This document shows positions 11,548-23,469 of a stretch of DNA of 64,000 bases, piece after piece. The notes beneath the pieces are model-generated. The model saw only the letters and a list, made by a program, of their open reading frames with translations. It ran no database searches and was not told where the DNA came from. Source of the DNA: Molanna angustata (lineage: Eukaryota > Arthropoda > Insecta > Trichoptera > Molannidae); contig OY754977.1 in assembly GCA_963576475.1 (NCBI GenBank), positions 17,184,033-17,248,032 of the forward strand. The letters are read 5' to 3'. Position numbers and translations under genes: made by a program. Positions within the stretch are counted from its first letter, which is position 1, and every line of letters begins with the position of its first letter.

Positions 11548-11703
11548 ACAAGTGTATGAACAGGGTGCCTAGACAACATGTCATTTAGCACGAGAAAAGA
11601 TAACTCAATGTATGGATGCGACAGTTGTCACGTGACACGCAACAGTCACTTCCATACATTGAGTTGTCTTTTCTTGTGCTACAATGACACGTTGACTAGG
11701 GTG
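11548..11703. mobile_element. Small hairpin MITE
   Basis: Nearly palindromic element of about 155 bp. The outer ends are AGGGTGCCTAGACAAC (about 11560) and, reversed, CACCCTAGTCAACG. The arms include AACTCAATGTATGGA (11606-11620) and its complement (11653-11667), with a loop holding TTGTCACGTGACA. No coding capacity. The terminal duplication could not be fixed. Confidence 0.65.
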
Positions 11704-12659
11704 ATAGCTGAAAATTTTGTTAGAAAAATTTTGTACCAGTCCCTTTCCTAACCTACGACAATGTGTAATATTTCAATAATAAAGAAACACTAGGTACTTT
11801 ATATCCAAGTGAAGTTAGAATGAAGCGACCAACTAAGTTGGTGATCGCCGGTGTTGCCATCATTAAATAATGTACCTACATCATACATCACAATGAACCA
11901 AAGCAATAATTGACATGTTCTGGACAAGTCCCTGTAGTCTTAAGTCTACACCGTACATATATTATGCATCGGGTTCTGAGTATTGAACTCGAAGCTTAAC
12001 ACCAAAATGTATAGATTTTGTCTTGTTAAGCAGCAAATTCAAAGTATGTTTTATAAATTCGGCCCTTAGTTTCCATTATTTATTAAAGTAATATTGCTAA
12101 ATTCACAAAAAGCACTACATAGCTATAATTGTTTCATAAAACCATAGTCTGAATAAAAATAAATTAATGTTTTGGTTGGAAACCAGTCGACTGAAATAAC
12201 TCATTCGTTGTTTGAAAAAAGTTAATTATAAAAAAAAATATTAACGATATTAAAATGCCTTCAACTCAACGAATATCAGCTTAACTCGAACCTAAAAGTG
12301 AATAAAACATCTCCTTTTATAATTTTCAGTGTGGAGTTTATGGTTCAGGATGTTTTTTGATACGGAAGTAGCATAATTTTTGTATAAATTACATTATCAT
12401 ACAAAAATATAACTGGTATTCCGCCCAAAACAAAAAGAGATCAACTTTCATTTGGTTTAGCAATATTAACAACAACGTTACGTAACAAAGCAGTAAAGAT
12501 AAGCCCTTATAATATTACAAAGGGCCAGATTAATAAAACAGATAGAGCACAAAATGTTTTGAGGGAATAAATTAACAAAAAATACATGGTGTTCTCAAAC
12601 AGATGAATAATTTTGAACGAGTAGATTGTTGCAAACACTAAACTCTCCAGTAGACAAAT
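11704..12659. other. AT-rich stretch, nothing recognised
   Basis: No recognisable genes or repeats, apart from a short palindrome ACCAACTAAGTTGGT at about 11828. Confidence 0.3.
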
Positions 12660-12800
12660 AGATAGCAATTAAATATATGAAATAAAAAAATAAATAAACA
12701 ACGAAAACCATAAGCAAATCAAAATTTTAAACATACAAATGATAAAGGGAATGTGTAGGAATTGGGGGGTATGGGGAGGGATAAAGAGTTAAGGTATTTT
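12660..12800 (-). repeat. LINE 3' UTR-like block
   Basis: An AAATAAATAAA tract followed by GTAGGAATTGGGGGGTATGG and AGGGATAAAGAGTTA. The same series occurs at 27065-27170, and similar tail-plus-purine blocks flank the minus-strand LINEs at 44.6-44.8 kb and 56.9-57.15 kb. Orientation and class are inferred from those neighbours. Confidence 0.45.
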
Positions 12801-12879
12801 ATGCCTCATATCACTGCGTCATGGCCGATATACTCCTGCGACATTGCGGATATGTGTTATTGAATATATCAGTATCTTA

Positions 12880-13264
12880 AAACCTTGTATTATACTGCTT
12901 TCAAATGCGTGGAATATTCTGACACACCGCCGGCGCAGACGTCGGGTCAGACATCCTGTGTTGACAACGAGACGTCAAATCTGACAGGTGATGATTGCGT
13001 CGGATGCCCCCGGTGTTAGCCCGCGGAACCTTCGGACGCCAACACGAGGACCGAGGGGTCGGGGTACAAGCCCCTCCGACTTGAAACGGAGTGTACTTAG
13101 CGGCCGATTTCGAGACCAATCGGAGGCCCTGACGTGTGTGGTTGGATTCTCGGGGGCAGTGGTTGAACCCGATGGATGGTGGATATTTTGTGTTTGTCCG
13201 ATGTTGCGGCTGCGTCCGGTGGTGAACAGGGCCAATGAGCTCTATAGCGTCGCCGGCGTGGAAG
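12880..13264. other. GC-rich island of unknown origin
   Basis: A stretch of nearly 400 bp at about 55-60% GC in surroundings near 30%. One plus-strand frame is open from 12988 to 13500 (170 codons), but it runs on into a SINE and shows no domain I know. The proline-, arginine- and glycine-rich residues simply follow the GC content. Candidates are a 5' UTR/ORF1 piece of a LINE or a captured fragment; I do not recognise it. Confidence 0.5.
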
Positions 13265-13430
13265 TGGATCGCGATCCCCCTCGATTACTTATTATATTTC
13301 CTCATACATTCGCTAAACTTAGCAAATGTTTGTGCTATAGGTGCACGAAATCAATCGAGGCGAGATTCAAACCCGCGTCCACCGAAATACTAAGTAGCAC
13401 TATAGCTGCTCTATTATCGACCCACCTTAT
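13265..13430 (-). mobile_element. SINE B, minus strand
   Basis: The minus strand reads GCGGGTTTGAATCTCGCCTC (B box), then GATTTCGTGCACCTATAGCA and TTTAGCGAATGTATGAGG, matching the series at 26958-27040. The A-box half is decayed. It adjoins the GC-rich island. Confidence 0.7.
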
Positions 13431-13934
13431 TAGTCAATATTTAAGGTTGAAATATAATCGTCCTCGCCCTCTACGTGCAAGTATCGTAATAAAATATTAA
13501 AAATTCGTTGTATTTTTAAAATGATATTTATTTTGGTCACACGACGGCCTAATGCAATGTTGTTCACGTAATTATCTCCATCACTTACTTCACTTGACAA
13601 TTTTGATTGAGAACGGACAAACAAAAAACATCCAAGGATACAACATTATGCGTTTCATTTTTCATCCACGAAATTTTAATTTAAATATATGTCCAAAGTT
13701 GTCATACCGTTTGATTTAGTAGCCCGCCGTCATTTTTTGAGCTTAATAACCATCGCGCTGTGATGACACAAGATGGTGTAGGCACCTACAAACTCAATTT
13801 AAAAACTTTTTGGTATTATGAGAGTATTTCCATGGGTTGGACGTAGGTTGAATAATAAAAAGCAGATTCAAGATAATATTTGGAAAGTTGTTGACAACAT
13901 TGCAAAGAATCGCAGGGAAAAAAATTAATGCTTG

Positions 13935-14110
13935 TAATGGGATGTTTTTTTTATATTATTTATTTATTTTTAATTTTTTTTTTTATTTTATTTATTTAAT
14001 TTATTGTCAACAGCTTTGTACATACATATTACAATAAAGATTACAATTAAAATGAGCCAATTATAGTCAAACATAATTTCAAATTATAATAACGCTGAAA
14101 GGGTACATAA
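13935..14110 (-). mobile_element. LINE 3' tail region, minus strand
   Basis: A run of TTTATTTATTTA-like units at 13950-14005 (the A-rich 3' tail on the minus strand), then AACAGCTTTGTACATACATA and TACAATAAAGATTACAA, resembling the flank of the tails at 35041 and 44578. No coding part remains. Confidence 0.45.
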
Positions 14111-14574
14111 ATGAATAAATTGTTTGAAACCGACTCGCCAATGCAGATCCCGTGCAATACGTGAATCAACCTACACAAATATACGCAAATAATTTCAGTA
14201 TTTCGATAAGTACCTGAACCCACGAAATAATCACGCGGATACCGTAGGTAGGTTTATAAGTAAATACACAGTCAAATTCATATTAACTAAGCAGTGCAAT
14301 TGTTCTATCTTCTACAAACCTTAATCAATATAATGTATTGCCCCAATTACTTCTTGTCTTATACTAATATAACATGTAAAGACTGAGAAAGGGGAAGAAG
14401 AGGAAAAAAGTGACATTTATAAATATACTTTATACTATGAATAAAAATAAAGAAAAAGGTAAAATTAGATTCGAATATGTTCGACCTAAAATACCCAAAA
14501 TCTTGGTTAATTCAAAATTATTAAGTATATTTATATTTATTTAGTTCTATGACATCTAGATCAAGATATTATAG

Positions 14575-14665
14575 AACCATATAATAATTATATCCATGAT
14601 ATGGGAAATCGTGAGGGTTTTGATTTCGCTGGTTGGACCAGACTTGCCCCCCCCCCAAGTTTGTA
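14575..14665. repeat. Half copy of the 62.1-62.3 kb palindromic repeat
   Basis: ATAATTATATCCATGATATG at 14583, then GTGAGGGTTTTGATTTCGC and GGACCAGACTTGCCCCCCCC, matching 62232-62310 apart from scattered changes. Confidence 0.7.
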
Positions 14666-14799
14666 TGTTTTCTTCGTCAGACATTCTTCATTAATTTGTA
14701 TTTTTTTAAACATTTTGTACACTTTACATAATAAGTGCAGATTGGCGGACTTATTGCCATGTGTCAATATCTTCCTACCGACCATATAAATTCGGTGAG

Positions 14800-16340
14800 G
14801 TAAATTGTGTTAATGACTTGTACCGATTTATGTGAATAAAAATATAAAACTATTTATAGAGACAATAAAAAGACAGAGGAGAGAGGAGAGGAGGGGACAA
14901 GGATAGGAAAAGGAGACAAATTTCATTGTCGTGTACAAGGAAATGATTCCTCAATTTTTTTTTTGTAAACGGGAAGTGTTAATGAATCTCGAAGTTACAA
15001 TAGGATGTGATTCCAAAAAGACGTCGTGCAGGAGAATCGATTTTATTATTAATAATATTGTGGAGAAGCATCATAAAAGAAAAAAGTAATAGTCTTAAAA
15101 CTGATAGTAATTGCTTAAATTTATTTGATGCTCCTATTTCGGTGGTAAATTAATTTCGTCCGATGAATAATTATGCTAATAAAGTACCTACCAAAGAATT
15201 TTAATAATGACCTATTAATTATACTCTCAGTTTTAATACAATTATACAAAAGCTGTAATCGTTCACTTAATTTTGAAAAAATACAGAGCCATTTTTCAGA
15301 ATCATTATTAATTTACTAAAATAACCACCCACGCAATTTACTGTGAAATTGTAACTTAAGTTTAGATTGAAATGTCTTGAAATTTAATCACAAGCTTGTG
15401 CTATTTATCATTTGCAGATTAAACATAGACACTGCTTGTCACGAATCAAATTAAGTAGGTTCTTATTTTAGGTTATTTTCTGAATTTTCATAATGTATAT
15501 TTTATAATTACGTGAAGCGAAAACTTCGTACTCCTTTTTAAGCAAACTGCGCGCACGAAGAAGTTTCAAATTTGGCATAGTCAAAGTATAAATGAAGAGG
15601 GAGTACAAAAATTGAGTACCTATTTATTACATATAAACAAAACAAAAATATATATAATGACAAACCATAGATTGTTCACTTTCATGCTGTGTATAGTGGG
15701 GCGCAATTTCCATACAACTAAATTATGTATTAGAATAGTTTAAACCTAAATACCTACATTATAAGAAAAACTAACAAACCAAAGCTAACAAACATTATGA
15801 ACCTTAACTACAAAACTTCGAATCATTTGCGTAACGTGCTTGTTTTGTGTAATTTTTGCTACTTGAATTTTGAATTTTTCTGTATTGAGCTCATCATCAT
15901 TTAGTCTAAATGAAGTGTATGTGTGATCTATGTTAATGATTCTGTTATGTGGCTGCCATAATAAAGAGTAACATTATTATTTTACAAGAATATAGAAGTC
16001 TTTTAATCTCATCACCTAAAGTTGTGTATTTCTTAATTATTTCATCAAATGATTTTATAATTTTACTAGAAATTGGAATAGTCATGCACAAAAGGTATGT
16101 AATTTGATTTTATCGTGTATTAATATATCGGATTTTATATGTTGAATTGATCGGTTAGTTAATATTGTTTTATCATAAAAAATTGATATATTATTATTTC
16201 CTAAAACTGAAATTGATTCATATTCGTAGTAATCCATTTGCGTTAATTGTTATTCCAAATGTTGTTTCATCGATCAACTCTTCTTTGCTATTCTTTGTTC
16301 AGTAACTCATTCCATTGACTCTTCAAACAAAAGTAATTAT
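14800..16340. other. AT-rich stretch, nothing recognised
   Basis: A purine-rich block (AGAGGAGAGAGGAGAGGAGG, about 14874-14893) is the only distinctive sequence; no coding or repeat family recognised. Confidence 0.3.
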
Positions 16341-16349
16341 GAATTATGG

Positions 16350-16750
16350 TCGAATTTCGGCGAAGAGAATATGGACGTCTGGCTGCCTTTGAAATGTGGT
16401 GCTACAGGCGCATGGCTAGAATACATTGGTCAGACCACATTCCAAACAACGTGGTACTAAGCAGAGTCGTAAAAAAACGAGACAACTCCTAAAGAGGGTT
16501 GCCCAACAACGATCCAAATGGATAGGCCATAACATCCGGCTTCCAGGTCTACTTGTTACCATCGCCGAAGGAATGACGGAGGGCGAAATCAATAGAGGTC
16601 GCCCTAGAGACAGTAATATGGACTAGATGCAAACCTATCAGTGATGTGCGCTGTGGCAGCTACCATGAAATGAAGAGGCTGGTGGACAACAGAGATATGT
16701 GGAAAGATGGAGTGCTTAGTGCAAACTAATCCCAGGGATTGTGACAATGA
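16350..16750 (+). mobile_element. RTE-type LINE 3' fragment, old
   Basis: Frames encode LKRVAQQRSKWIGHNIRLP and EGEINRGRPRDS, followed by QQRYVERWSA in another frame. Order and spacing match the RTE C-terminal region (KLKWQWAGYVAR, GRPQKRW, Q..W). Several stops and frameshifts show long decay; a weak AAGAAAAA tail sits at about 16751. Confidence 0.65.
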
Positions 16751-16759
16751 AGAAAAACC

Positions 16760-18235
16760 ATGTGGCGAACTTATAGCCCGTCAGCACTTTCTGCCAGTCA
16801 ACCACCATAGTTAACACAATAGGTAGGTAATATGATGTCGCAGTAACAAGAAATATATAAAAATATTCACTAGTAAATAAAAAAAATATTGACTAGTGTT
16901 AATGATTTTGGATATTTAGTTTAACCGTGTGATAAATTTGGTCATATACAATCGTTTTATTCACGTTACATATTATTACTTATTATATTGGAACACATGT
17001 TATGCAAAATGAATTACATGGATATTATATTCATTTTATAAGGCATTTTTTTGTTTTTATGAATAAATTAATTTAACACGATTAAAATGAAATGATTTAC
17101 CGTTATTTACAAGTTACAATAAAACAAAAAAATATTTTATTTAAAAATCTTATAAAGAACTTTTTTTGTACAATGGGGTTGCTATTTATAAATTTACAGT
17201 ATTTACTTTTTAATTTAGTTTTAGGTTATTGAGTAATTAAGCGTAAACTTATTTACATCATAATAAAAAGCAGGAAAATAAAACAGTGATATCTTGATTA
17301 TTTTAACTCATAAAATCGTAGTGGAATTGGTGAGTGGCACCAAGATATGGTTATTTAAAACCCACTATCACTGGGCATAAATATATTTCAAAAAGAAAAT
17401 AAAAAACGCTCATTTTCGGTTATAAATGAACATTAAGATAATCTATTCCCACAAAATATTAAATTAATTCACCATCTTGGATTCCATCCGTCCGGTTTCG
17501 CTGTATACAATGACTGTGTATACTGCAATAATACGAGCATTCTGCGAAATAATTGCGCAGTGGGAACAATGTAGCGCTCGTAAAGTATTGCAATATAAAA
17601 CTCATTGTAAATAATATATAAATATGTGAAAATAACATTAGCAAAACGCTGAAAATGCTCTTTATAATGTCTTAACACGAAACTGTTTCAACCGTTATAG
17701 TTCAATAACTCAAATTTATTTCTTATTTTCACGAAAACACCTCATATTGGGGCGGTTCACTCGGAAAAATCTGAAAGGGTTATTTATATATTCTAATTTC
17801 TCATTTCTCTGCGGAATGTATTTCTTCTTTTCCCTCTGATTCCATTTATGCGAAGGAAATTTATCGCTAAGTCTTCGTAACACGTTTGACACATTTGTTT
17901 TTATTGCTTTATCCATTTTCGGTATATAAAAATATTTATTAATCCCTCGAGGGCGTAATTCTGTTTTGTTTAATGGATAATTTTCATGTTTGTTGGCATT
18001 TTTTGAACATTTCTTACTCGCGCGTTAAAAAATGTCTGCCTTATCCGTCTGAAAATATATTCCTTATTTTATTTTCTTTATTTTTGAATATTCTTTCGTA
18101 TGTAAGTATTATTTCCTTTTTTATTTTGATTTGCATGACATATACAATACAACTTAAATATTCTATAGACTTATTTACTTACTTTCCGTGTCCGAAACAC
18201 CATCATATTCGTAGACCCCAATATTCGGCCACTCG
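16760..18235. other. AT-rich stretch, nothing recognised
   Basis: No recognisable gene or repeat. Open frames such as 17459-17644 and 17716-17916 (minus strand) carry no domain signature. Confidence 0.3.
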
Positions 18236-18239
18236 GATT

Positions 18240-18590
18240 CCACTAGTGTTTGCTATCACTGTGTCTTGGTGCGTGCATGTCGCTCCTATCATGGGTCATG
18301 ACATGGGACATGACGTTGTCCTGTCTGGTGCCACACTCGCAGATGTCTTCCTCTCTGTATCCCCATTTCTTGAGGTCACTGTAACAGCAGGTTCTGAGCC
18401 TACTGAGCGCTCTCCATGTTGGATAAGGCAGGTTGTGTCCCACTGAAACGTCCTCCGCGGGTGGTAGCTGCGTGCGTTCGACACTATCACGCCACAGTGA
18501 CAGCCTTCGGGCCTCAGGGAGGCCAACTATAGGGGCGGTCATCTCCAGGAAGCTTCTTCTAGACTTGAGTCTGCACTGATGCATACATTA
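18240..18590 (-). mobile_element. LINE C-terminal domain remnant
   Basis: A minus-strand frame of 113 codons reads RRSFLEMTAPIVGLPEARRL, then LPYPTWRALSRLRT and WGYREEDICECGTRQ. The TWRALNRLRTG...KWG...C.CG series is the zinc-binding C-terminal region of several arthropod non-LTR polymerases. A short run of ATGACATGGGACATGAC has disrupted the second half of the zinc motif. It is 5' truncated. Confidence 0.7.
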
Positions 18591-18899
18591 GATGTCTAGG
18601 GCCAGTTTGCTGCTTGCTTCGAGAAAGATAATTATTTTTCTTTATTCTATAGAGAACAAACATGATATTACGAATTTTCCAGAATCACATTAAACAACGA
18701 TATTTTAATTTATTATATTTTAACTTAATTTAAGAACTGTTTAAATATATATTATTTATAAAATTTGAATATTACAATGAGTTTTTCCATGCAATTCAAT
18801 AATTTATTAGAAAATAATATTTTATTGCAAATACTAACATTTTAAAAAATGATTTATTAATACCGAAATACTTGTCTTCATTTTTTTCTATCATAATAT

Positions 18900-19135
18900 A
18901 TCGTTCTATTTCATACTCTTCTTAGTAATATCTTTCTACATAATTTATTCTACAATCATGCGTCTTTTGGCACGTCCATGTTTCACTGGCATACATCAAA
19001 GTAGGCACTGTGATTGCATTATATACTGCGATTTTGGGTTCCTTTGAGATGCTTGGATCGTTTAATCTATTACCTGCCACAACTCTTTTAAATATCATTA
19101 TCGGGCCTTCAATTCCATTCAAACATACTCCTCAA
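18900..19135 (-). mobile_element. LINE fragment with the YASETWT motif
   Basis: The minus-strand frame reads SKEPKIAVYNAITVPTLMY, then ASETWTCQKTHDCRINYVE. This is the post-RT region (K..VYN..L.PTLLYGSETWT) common to RTE-like and related LINEs. Only about 65 codons remain. Confidence 0.7.
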
Positions 19136-19554
19136 GTATAAATATTCTTGTACTTGTTCTAGCCATTCGTTCTCTACTTTAATCATACATTCAGTTATAC
19201 TTTCAGTTTTTTTCGAAGTATGTATGTCGAATATTCGTCAACTTTATACATCAGAATGTTTCGTGTAGCAGCGACACTTTAGTGAAGAATTCAGCACGTT
19301 TTAAAAATTCCCATCTCGAAATAAACTCTATTGACAAAAAATAAGTAGGTCCTTCATCTTTATAACGCATTACTAGGCGTTTTTATCTCAATGAGTGCCT
19401 GGGGACCGAATGAATAAATTATGAAGTTGAATAAAAAGATTTCTAAAGAAGTGAAGTACGCATTAAATATCTCATCTTTTTAAAATTAATGACTTATAAT
19501 ATTATTATTCTCTTTGCTGAATGAGAGCATTCGTTTTATTAACTGTTGACGAAA

Positions 19555-20445
19555 TTTTCACTCTCCACTACTATAGAATAGTACAATTTTCAATTTTCAA
19601 GCGCATTTTCAATTTTCATGTAGAGAATGCATACTTTGAGTTTCGTCGTGATGTTTTTGTGTGTATGCCGTAATCCGTACACAAATATGAAAATTTGTGT
19701 CCTCTGTACAGCCCAAACTACATAAGAGGCCGATGAACTTCATATTGATACCATATGTGTGAAGTACATTAACTTAGAGCTGATTAGTTTTCCATAGAAA
19801 AACGTTTATTTTTTTCTCTGTAATTTAATCTGTCAACACTTTTAAAAATGCTCTCAAGATCTGGAAAATCTAGATTTTTCAAAAGTTCAAAGATGCATTC
19901 AGGGATTTTCAACCTTTTAAAAAAATATATTAAGTTTCATATTATATATTTATGTATATGAAACAGTAGTAAAATATCATCTGTTTAATAATAATGAGTT
20001 ATCAAATTCATATTGATATTGAATGTGTTTCTTATAGAAAAATGTATTTTTTTACTCTACACTACTATGAATGTAATAGTATTCGACTACATATTATCAT
20101 GCTATTTTCCTATGGGGTTAGTACAGAGAACCAAACATCGCATTCTTCTATTTCGACACATATTCATCATCTCATCAACACTTATTAATTGTCTCATACA
20201 TGATCGTCTATTGTTAAAAAAAAATTTACATCAATTTTTCCGCAGGTATCATGTAGAGAGTGCATACTTTGAGTTTTGTATGTCTGGTGTATTATGAAAG
20301 CTCTTGTCCTCAGGGAAATTAATATTTGTTTAGGAATCTAATACAAATGTATGCATTTAGGGATTGTCAACCTTAGAAGACAAAAATGTGTATTTACTGT
20401 ATAGTGGAGAGCTTAGTGTTGGCCACAACCCACTCGTTTTTATGT
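19555..20445 (-). mobile_element. Family V element(s) with an embedded LINE tail
   Basis: TTTCACTCTCCACTACTATA (about 19557) and TTTTTTTACTCTACACTACT (20047) mark the TACTC(T/C)CCAC end. The right edge, AGTGTTGGCCACAACCCACT (20419), marks the other end. The body has TAGAGARTGCATACTTTGAG twice (19622 and 20253). Between 20115 and 20215 lies a minus-strand fragment of the LINE family at 23.5-24.2 kb. The 25.4-26.1 kb copy has the same arrangement. Confidence 0.55.
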
Positions 20446-21180
20446 TCGTTTTAAACAACACCGTCAAACATAATCAGAATGATAATACTAGAACAAATAT
20501 TTAAACACTTCCTTACACCCTATACAAATAGCCAAGATATTGCTTGATTGCAAACTCTTCCAAATATTTCGTGTTTACAACAAAAAAAGAAAAGAAAAAA
20601 TATTAAAATATACACATAGTCTTTGCTCCGTATAAAGATAATCCGTGTCGAAAAAGATGATTCTTTATTTATATAAGCATAAAAAATATTAATATTCTTT
20701 TATAGATACGAGTACAAAGATAATTGAAGAATATGTAAATTGACAAAATTGAGGACATCCCATTCAATGTATTATAATTCTCCTAGTACAATGCATCATT
20801 GTTTACTTTATGAAAAACAAAATTGTGCTGTTTTATGAAAATATCAAATAACTCAAGCTAAAAACGACATGCATGCACAAATTTTGAAAGTTTCGGAACT
20901 CCAACAGGTCGGAAAGTTAGTAAAAAATCGATTGAAAAATTCCGGTACAGACATGTGAAGTAGATTAAAAGCATGTAATACAATAATCAAAAGAATACAT
21001 ATATAAAAACCAATAAATACTAATAAGAGTCATTGATGTCACATGGATGTATATCATGGGGATGGGCTAGAGTGTACATTATTATGTATGTAATTATAAA
21101 TAGCTACCAAATACTTTTTTAGATTAGAAAAAAAAATAGTTTTATATTTAATTATTGTATTAGCTTAGTTAACTATTGTA
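20446..21180. other. AT-rich stretch, nothing recognised
   Basis: No gene or repeat family recognised between the V element and the next LINE remnant. Confidence 0.3.
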
Positions 21181-21370
21181 GTACGACGGACACATAATTT
21201 TCGCAGTCTGCGTTTAGTTTATTAGTAAGAAGCCAGTGTGAAATCAGAGTATTTTTGAGTTTAGCTTCAGAAGTTTATTTGAATTTTGGGTTTCCTTGAT
21301 GAAGATGTTATATATTTTAGGTGCCAAGAAAGTATAATGTCTATTTCCATTTTTGTTTTTTTTTTGTTCT
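21181..21370 (-). mobile_element. CR1/Jockey-type LINE C-terminus, minus strand
   Basis: The minus-strand frame reads HYTFLAPKIYNIFIKETQNS, like the end of many CR1/Jockey polymerases (.Y..L.PKIYN.LP..I). It lies head-to-head with a related plus-strand remnant. Confidence 0.55.
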
Positions 21371-21489
21371 AGGTACCTGAATTAGTTTACTAATGTTGCT
21401 CTCATTAAAGTGATCATTAAAAAAACTTTCCATTTCCCGACCATTCAACTATTTAAAGACACTTTAACGTACTAACTACAGCACAACTC

Positions 21490-21960
21490 TATATTAAACA
21501 AATTCTTATTCACTTTAAAAATGATAAGAAAAACCATATCACTGCTCAACATTCTCACGATACAAGACACAGACATCAACTAATCACTCCGAAGACAAAC
21601 ACTACATACGGACAAAGACATTATCAATACTTGGCTCCAAAGATCCTAAATATAGTTGCAAAAGATATAAAGAACATACATTTAATAGAAAATACAAGAC
21701 TTAAACATACATACAATACAAACATGGTTATATAACAAAGGGATCAACTATTGTCAGCAAATTCTAAATTCATAACAACATACATGACAAAACTACTAAC
21801 ATGGGACTTAAAAAGTGGGCCATGGGCTACACAATCATTCTATATAACAGTTTACAATGACTTAGTAATTAATATTATGTAACAAGTCTACCACCTCGGA
21901 ACAGGTCTAGCCTAGTAAGGTGGTCTAAACCAACCCAATTTATTTGTTATGTTACTTATA
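21490..21960 (+). mobile_element. CR1/Jockey-type LINE C-terminus and 3' UTR
   Basis: The plus-strand frame reads LITPKTNTTYGQRHYQYLAP, then KILNIVAKDIKNI, a C-terminal RT tail; the frame closes at about 21735 and 3' UTR-like sequence follows. It resembles the minus-strand remnant at 21181-21370 (HYTFLAPKIYN), so two related copies lie in opposite orientation. Confidence 0.55.
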
Positions 21961-22850
21961 TAAAATAATGTAATTTCTGGTATATGTAATAAAAAAAATG
22001 TTGGTTCTAGTTTGGTGTACCTGTTAATTATATTTATTTTTCCCTGATCTGCGAAATGATCTAAAATAATCGGAATGTTCATTCGTTTGCGACATATGCA
22101 TGAGGTGTGAATGCATTAACATTACAATTCATACACAACGTGAGGTAACTAGCGACAGATTTGCTGTTGTATTTTCAAGTAGAAGCACTATTCGAAGCCG
22201 GTACTTCACAGCATTATTCATATCGTAAAATTGAAGCTCGTATACATTTCTAACCACTTTCTTTCCTCAGCGAATATCGTAATAAACAATCGGGCATCTG
22301 TGCATGTCGCTTTGTCATTTAAAAGATATCTGTATTTTATTAAGAATAATAGCTCTCTAAAGATCTCTGACGTGAAACAATCATAAAATGCAAGCACACG
22401 AGGACAAGGAGTTATACGAACCATCCAATGACAGGTAGAAGCTTCCACGCAGTGCTGGTTTCAGGATTATTTTAAGGAGCCTTATCTTCTAAGTTCCCAT
22501 AAACAGAACGGGTTTACAAAGTGCAGTAAGAAGAAAAGCGAAATTATTTCAAACTCGTGAATAAATTCCCTTGAACCTTGCAGCGTGTATATTTGTGACC
22601 AACTGGGCCATAGCTTTCCGCGCTAGTCACCCCCAATTTAAAATCGGGTCATTGTTATTTCATTTTTTTTTTCACGATTACTTTCAAAATTTAGCAGTAA
22701 TAAAATCAATCGTAACTTGATATTTTTCAGTGTCATGGTCAGGGTGAATAATTAATTGATTTTTAATTTTTATTTTAAAATTGTTGATTGTAAACTATAA
22801 TACTTCGAATATTTTTTAATTGCATATATAAATAAAAATTTTATTGACAA
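21961..22850. other. AT-rich stretch, nothing recognised
   Basis: No recognisable gene or repeat. The minus-strand open frame at 22218-22448 has no known motif. Confidence 0.3.
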
Positions 22851-22852
22851 AC

Positions 22853-23150
22853 TTTTTAACATCTCAATAGAGACGAATTTAGGATATTATGGAAGAACCA
22901 GGAACTAAAGGCACCTACAGGGCTTACGACCTGTCATTGGCTGGTTTACGTGATCACTTTATGCGCTTGCGCAACGTTTACAAATTATGCCTTCTTATTG
23001 AGTTCCCTTATCAATGATATTTTTGAAAGTTCAACATATTTCAATAATGTGTAACAATTTACCTGAAAATAAGGAATAATACTATTGTCATCTATGAAGT
23101 TACCTTTTTTGCAACGCCATCCATTGAAAAATTGGTTTATTTGTAAAAAA
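22853..23150. mobile_element. MITE family T, copy 2 (inverted relative to copy 1)
   Basis: It starts ATCTCAATAGAGACGAATTT, then has AAAGGCACCTACAGGGCTTA, CTGTCATTGGCTGG and GTGATCACTTTATGCGCTTG, and ends near GCAACGCCATCCATTGA. This is the reverse complement of 8175-8505. A related fragment with GTAACGCCATCTATTGAGA sits at 23289. Confidence 0.7.
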
Positions 23151-23469
23151 TAAAAGCAACAGTCCTTATAAATGAGGTACGGTGTCTCTCACAGATGGCA
23201 CCCCTAAACTGCGCCAGAAATATTATTTCATTTTTTGGCTTGTTCACCTACTTGTACCAATGTGTATGTAAATCGAATATCCTTTTTTTGTAACGCCATC
23301 TATTGAGAAATTAGTTTATTTGTAAACAATGAAAGCAAAATATGAATAATACTATTATATGAAATCAAAATGTATAAACACAATGTTTGTGATAAATGAG
23401 AATATAGTAAATATGATAAAGCTGATATACATAAGGATACTTGTATTGAAATAAAAATATGGGATATAC

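Noticed and set aside
12988..13500. 170-residue protein-coding gene
   Set aside because: The frame is open because of high GC, runs into a minus-strand SINE, and shows no domain, splice signal or codon pattern to support it.
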